Shown here one piece after another: positions 59,229-64,000 of a stretch of DNA of 64,000 bases (its first letter is position 1; each line of letters starts with the position of its first letter). Origin of the DNA: Siphonodentalium dalli (Eukaryota > Mollusca > Scaphopoda > Gadilida > Siphonodentaliidae); NCBI GenBank assembly GCA_032622095.1, contig CP136061.1, positions 58,239,301 through 58,303,300 on the forward strand. Reading direction: 5' to 3'. The notes beneath the pieces are model-generated. The model had not been told where the DNA came from and searched no databases. It saw only the letters and a program-made list of their open reading frames with translations. Made by a program: the position numbers and the translations under genes.

Positions 59229-59327
59229 AACCTTCATACGATTGACGGCCATCTTGTGGATGTCCATGACAACTGCACCATCACGGACCCTAATTCCTGC
59301 GGGCCATTAAAATGCTGTGTCAGGCAG
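59229..59327 (+). CDS. Astakine/prokineticin-like exon 2b
   Basis: 33 codons between the same GCTTGTAG acceptor and GTAAGC donor, phase 0 on both sides, with all four cysteines kept. One codon differs from exon 2a (CAG to CAT, Gln to His, two residues before the sequon). The partner exon 3 should begin about 43 bp after the window end, judging from the alignment of the last 300 bases with 11340-11640. No exon 1 is seen upstream in this window after the GGAGATATC element. So it is either a 5'-truncated gene copy or uses an unseen or distant first exon. The coding sequence is intact, which leaves function possible. Confidence 0.6.
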
Positions 59328-60045
59328 GTAAGCGTGCTGTCATGATTATTATTGTCGCTTTGACGTTATAGATAAGTCTAGTTATATTTATATCAGAGAT
59401 AAGGGTGCATGCACGGATCAGTATGAGTGTTCATTGCTTCAACGTGCTTTCCTCTGTGAGCGTGAACTCATTCCCGTTTCTTATCAAAATGTCCATGTAT
59501 CGATCGGAATGGCTCATTGAGATTTCAAAATCGATTTTTGTTATTTTTTTCAAAGTATCAACAACCCTGCACCGAAACAATTTTTTTTATGAATCCAATT
59601 TAACTCTGATTTTTTTTTTGGAATGACTTTAGGACTCTCAAACAAATTTGTTGTATGAAGTGTTGTCCGGATGTGAGAGGGTGTCACCCCTACCCTAAAT
59701 AAGCCCTGAATATCCATTAAACAGATATGGATGAACCCTGCGTACCGGTTAAACAATATATAATACAAGTCATGGTTATTTCACACAAATATGATAATTT
59801 TCGCACATTTTCAGAAGTAATGTTCATAACTTAACACACGAAGATGTACATCACACTGAATTACATAAAAACGTGTCATTTTAGCTGAGAAATATAATCA
59901 AAATTTGAAAAATTTTAAGCTATATAAATGCTGCATACCAGCCTTGTTGTTGAATCCTGGATACCTAAAATGGGCGTATGAATCCCGAGTACCAGTTAAA
60001 ATATATACGATTCATGGTTATTTAACACTAACAAGATATGTTTGA

Positions 60046-60184
60046 CATATTTGCTGCGGTAATGTCCATAACTTCAACACACGAATATCTATCAGACTGA
60101 ATTGCATCAAAACAATGTTTTGGTGCAATTCAGTCTGATAGATCTTCGTGCGTTGAAGTTATGGACATTAATGCAGCAAATATG
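60046..60184. repeat. 139-bp palindrome, copy 3
   Basis: Same arms and centre as 7693-7831 with one change seen (GGTAATGTCC for GGTTATGTCC), which improves the pairing. Confidence 0.85.
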
Positions 60185-60302
60185 TTAAAAATGCCTATGA
60201 ATCCCGAGTACCAGTTAACAGAGAGGTGTGAGTCATGCGTACAATTCGTACAAATTGAATGGAAGATCAGCCGAATCCTGCGTACCATCTGTCCGAATTT
60301 TT

Positions 60303-61733
60303 CCCCATGTAGTGTGGGAGTACGGCAGGGGTTGATGCTCTCCCCTTTCCTCTTTTCGATTTATATCAACGATCTTGAAAATTTTCTGCACGATTGTGCA
60401 GTTGATGGCCTGACCGAGTTGAACAATGTTTCCCACGACAAATTAGGCATTTATTTGAAACTTATATGTTTACTCTACGCCGATGATACTGTCCTGTTCG
60501 CTGAAGATTTTGTAAGTATGCAACGTACCCTTGACGCTTTCAGCGACTTTGCAGAATCTTGGAAACTGAACGTCAACACTAGTAAAACCAAGGTTATGAT
60601 TTTCAGCAGGGAGAGGGTGATGACAGATGTAGAATTCAAATTATGCGACAAATCATTAGATATTGTGGACGAGTTTCCTTATTTGGGAGTAAAACTATTT
60701 TATACCGGGCGATATCATAATGCAATCAAAATGATTAAAGAAACCGCTTGTAAAGCCATATTTGGCTTACTGAGTAAAGTCAGGAAACTAGACGTATCAG
60801 TCGAGGTCGCTCTTAAATTGTTCGACTCGACTGTAGTTCCAATTTTGTTATATGGCTGCGAAATATGGGGGTTCGAAAATATGAAAGAAATTGAGAGCGT
60901 ACATTTAAAATTCTGCAAAATATTGATGCACATGAAGACCAGCACTCCGAATTACATGGTGTATGGGGAACTGGGCAGATACCCATTGGCCATAATGGCA
61001 AAGCAGAGAATAGTAAGCTACTGGTCGAGACTCGTGACGGGAGATGGGTCCGTTCTGGCCAAGAAACTATATGATATCTTGTTTCGTCTTATGGCACACG
61101 ACGGTAAACTCTTTAGACATATTAACATTACTAAAACAATAATACACTCAGCTGGTTTCGGCGGGGCATGGTCGAATCAGGCACAGTTAACAGACAGCCA
61201 GAAAAAAGACATAACCAAAACTTTGATTGACCAGTTTACTCAGCAATGGTGGTTAGATATAGAATCGTCATCACGAGGAATATTTTACAAAGAACTGAAG
61301 TCAACCCTCCGCTTAGAAAACTATATTATCGATTTCCCCTTCAGTCTGAGAAAATATTTGATAAAAATACGTACATGCAATCATAGATTGGAAGTAGAAA
61401 CAAGTAGATGGGGAAAGCGAGGAGCAAAAAGAGATTTATGTAGCTTGTGCAAAAATGAACTGGGTGATGAATACCATTTTGTTATGAAGTGCGCCAACTT
61501 GAGGCACCTGCGGGTAAAATACATATCCGAACACTATTGGAACCCACCTTCTAAGAAAAAGTTGTACGAGCTACTGACAAAGTCTGGTCGCGTTGACTTG
61601 AGAAAATTAACACTTTTTCTTAAATTAGCGTTCAAATATAGAAATAGAAATTTATAGCTGAATACATTTTATTAATGTTATTGAAATATCAAGTCAAAAT
61701 GTTATGGCTGCTGTTGTTGTTGTTGTTGTTAGT
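60303..61733 (+). mobile_element. 5'-truncated LINE, copy 3 (longest open RT)
   Basis: The frame 60161-61657 has 498 codons, but its first ~50 residues come from the palindrome and minisatellite-like DNA. RT similarity starts near residue 51 (CSVGVRQG). YADD lies at about 106-109 and the C-x2-C-x8-H-x4-C knuckle follows near the end. This copy lacks the one-base insertion of copies 1 and 2, so the C-terminus reads on to KLAFKYRNRNL before the stop. It therefore represents the ancestral state of the insertion. The endonuclease and early RT motifs are absent, so it is inactive. Confidence 0.85.
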
Positions 61734-62069
61734 ATTATATTAGTATTGATATAAGACATCCTCGAAAAGTATCCTGATAGAACGTATTAGATGAATATAA
61801 AAACGACGATAATGAGGACTGACGATGGTTAACAGAGAGACTACCGCCATATCTATCGACCAATCTTCTTCTATCTTCTTCTATCTTATTCTTCTTCTTC
61901 TTATCTTCTTCTTCTTTTCCTCTCATTCTTTTCCTCTTCTTCTTTTTCTGCTTCTTCTTCATTTTCTGTGTTCTTTTATGTATATGTATATATTTCGCAC
62001 TAAGCACCTTGTAAATATTGCACATCTCGCCAGTTACATGTGAACTCATGTCTTAGAGATTAAAGCATA

Positions 62070-63648
62070 GAGGGGTGTTAATCTCGAGTATCAGTCAACA
62101 TAGGGGTATGAATATATCGTGCTAGTTAACAGAAGGGTGTTAATTCTGCGTACCAGAGGGATGAGAATCCCGCATGCAGGGGGTGTGAGTACCGTGTACC
62201 AGTTAACAGAGTGTGTGAATCCCGTGTACCAGTTAACATAGAGTGTGAATCCCGCGTGCCAGTTAACAGAGGGGCATTAATCCCGCATACCAGTTGACAG
62301 AGGGGTGTGAACCCCGCATACCAGTTAACAGAGGGGCATTAATCCCGCATACCAGTTGACAGAGGGGTGTGAATCCCGCATACCAGTTAACAGAGGGGCA
62401 TTAATCGCGCATACCAGTTGGCAATGGGGTGTGAATCCCGCATACCAGTTAACAGAGGGGCAATAATCGCGCATACCAGTTGACATAGGGGTGTGAAAAT
62501 CCCGCATACCAATTAACAGAGGCTGTGAATCATGCATACCAGTTAACAGAGGGGGCATCAATCCCGCGGACACAGATGGGAATGAATCCCGCGTATCAGT
62601 TAACATAGTGTGTGAATGCCGCCTACCAGTTAACAGAGGAGTGTGAATCCCGCGTACCAGTTAACAGTTGGTGTAAATCATGCGTACCAGTTAACAGATG
62701 AGTGGGAATCCCGCGTACCAGTTAACAGATGGTGTGAATCATGCGTACCAGTTGAAGATCACCGAATCATGCGTACCAGTCAACAGAGGGGTGTGAATCC
62801 CGAGTATCAGTTAACAGTGGGGTATGAATACCGCGTACCAGTTAACAGATGGTGTGAATCCCGACTACCAGTTAACATATGGTGTGATCGAATCATGCGT
62901 ACCAGTTAACAAAGTGGTGTGAATCCCGCGTACCAATTAACAGTGCATGGGTATGAATCCCGCGTACCAGTTAACAGATGGGTGTGAATCCCGAGTACCA
63001 GTTAACAGAGGGGTGTGAATCATGCGCACCAGTTAACAGAGGGTGTGAATCCCGCGTACCAGATAACATATTGTGTGAATCCTGCGTATCAGATGGGTGA
63101 GAATCCTGCGTACCAGTTAACAGAGGGGTATGAATCCCGCGTATACCAGTTAACAGAGTGGTATGAATCCCGCGTATAACAGTTAACAGAGGGTGAGAAT
63201 CCCGCGTACCAGTTAACAGATGGGTGTAAATTCCGTGTACAAGTTAACAGGGGGTGTGAATCCCGCATATATACCAGTTAACAGAGGGGTGAGAATCCCG
63301 CGCACCAGTTAACAGAGGAGTGTGCATCCCGCGCACTAGTTAACAGAGGGGTGTGAATCAAGCGTACCAGTTAACAAAGGAGTGTGAATCCCGCGCACAT
63401 GTTAACAGAGGGTGTGAATCACGAGTTCCAGTTAACATAGGGGTGTGAATGCCGCGTACCAGTTAACAGAGGGTGTGAATCAAGCGTACCAGTTAACAGA
63501 GGGGTGTGAATGCCGCGTACCATGCAGTTAACAGAGGGTGTGAATCAAGCGTACCAGTTAACAGAGGGATGTGAATGCCGCGTACCAGTTATCAGAGGGG
63601 TGTGAATCCCGCGTACCACTTCAAGATCCCCCGAATCCTGCATACCAG
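62070..63648 (+). repeat. ~30-bp minisatellite array 3
   Basis: Third array of the GAATCCCGCGTACCAGTTAA-type units. Unit order follows arrays 1 and 2 with more base changes and small indels (for example near 62397 and 63520). Confidence 0.9.
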
Positions 63649-64000
63649 AATAAATTGGGGGGGGGGGGGTGACACCGTCATGTGAGACTCCAAATTTAAA
63701 GGCATAGTCCGGTTATTTTGAAGTGGCTTAAATTAAAGTCAAGTAATGTTAATGCAGTTGAGAAAGTAAAAGTCCATATATATATATACAACATAACAGT
63801 CCAGCAATGTATTCCTTCTCTACGGCTCGATTTAACTGTTTTGCCATTTCATTTATATAAATATAACCTAGTCACAGTCGATATCACTATATTTAGAACG
63901 TGTTTTGAGTCGATTGCTGAAAGTAGAGTTAAAAAGAGATAAATGATAATACATATGTGGAAGTCACTCAAAGTAAAAGTGACTCTATAAAAGTTGACAA
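63649..64000 (+). other. Intron tail before a predicted exon 3 outside the window
   Basis: It matches 11289-11640 closely, including the G run. The corresponding acceptor and terminal exon would fall just beyond base 64000. Confidence 0.6.

Larger units (their letters stand above)
58388..64000 (+). repeat. Diverged duplicate of 5887-11640 (gene copy B block)
   Basis: Collinear with gene copy A from the intron-1 element to the window end. Differences include an extra ~240 bp at about 58955-59200, absence of the 386-bp retroposed insert, and many point changes. It is clearly older than the 7491/15704 duplication. Confidence 0.85.

Noticed and set aside
60161-60304. N-terminal extension of the longest RT frame
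   Set aside because: It is a chance read-through from palindrome and minisatellite-like DNA. Copies 1 and 2 and the family do not support it.

Overview
The window is eukaryotic nuclear DNA. It is AT-rich, has no operon-like packing, contains one intron-split gene and consists mostly of transposable elements. The astakine/prokineticin-type gene, the non-LTR retrotransposons and the dense Helitron-like arrays suggest a lophotrochozoan, most likely a mollusc. That placement is inference; no sequence here fixes the species.

The only gene I can support is a small secreted cysteine-rich protein with the ten-cysteine astakine/prokineticin layout. Its parts are a signal-peptide exon (5436-5504), exon 2 (6483-6581) and a terminal exon 3 (11684-11872). 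All junctions are phase 0 and the joined product is 118 residues. Intron 2 carries a 139-bp palindrome, a 5'-truncated LINE and a ~30-bp minisatellite. A nearly identical block containing the intron-2 repeats and a second exon 3 lies at 15704-20187 (exon 3b at 19895-20083). A third, more diverged block runs from 58388 to the window end with another exon 2 (59229-59327). Its exon 3 is predicted about 43 bp beyond the window. Only one exon 1 was found.

Layout: 1-5400, dispersed repeat fragments and no convincing gene; 5436-11976, gene copy A; 11977-15703, non-coding DNA with a 0.5-kb tandem duplication and a CACG-rich block; 15704-20187, second exon-3 block; 20717-21299, palindrome-built MITE-like element; 22030-23118, decayed minus-strand LINE; 23096-23525, dispersed repeat; 23526-26990, nothing recognised; 26991-29866, a Helitron-like element; 30393-30899, a 72-base G run and a 100-base assembly gap; 30900-31860, degenerate tandem repeats; 32113-56756, a 24.6-kb array of non-autonomous Helitron-like elements joined head to tail; 56757-58387, mostly unrecognised with one inverted segment; 58388-64000, gene copy B.

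In the Helitron array almost every unit ends in CTAG just after a GC-rich hairpin, and the next unit begins at the following base. A unit of about 6.8 kb (H1, a 2.75-kb core, J and E elements) recurs three times with very few differences. No Rep/helicase reading frame is present, so all these elements are non-autonomous. Most long open frames in this array are reading-frame shadows of repeats and are not annotated.
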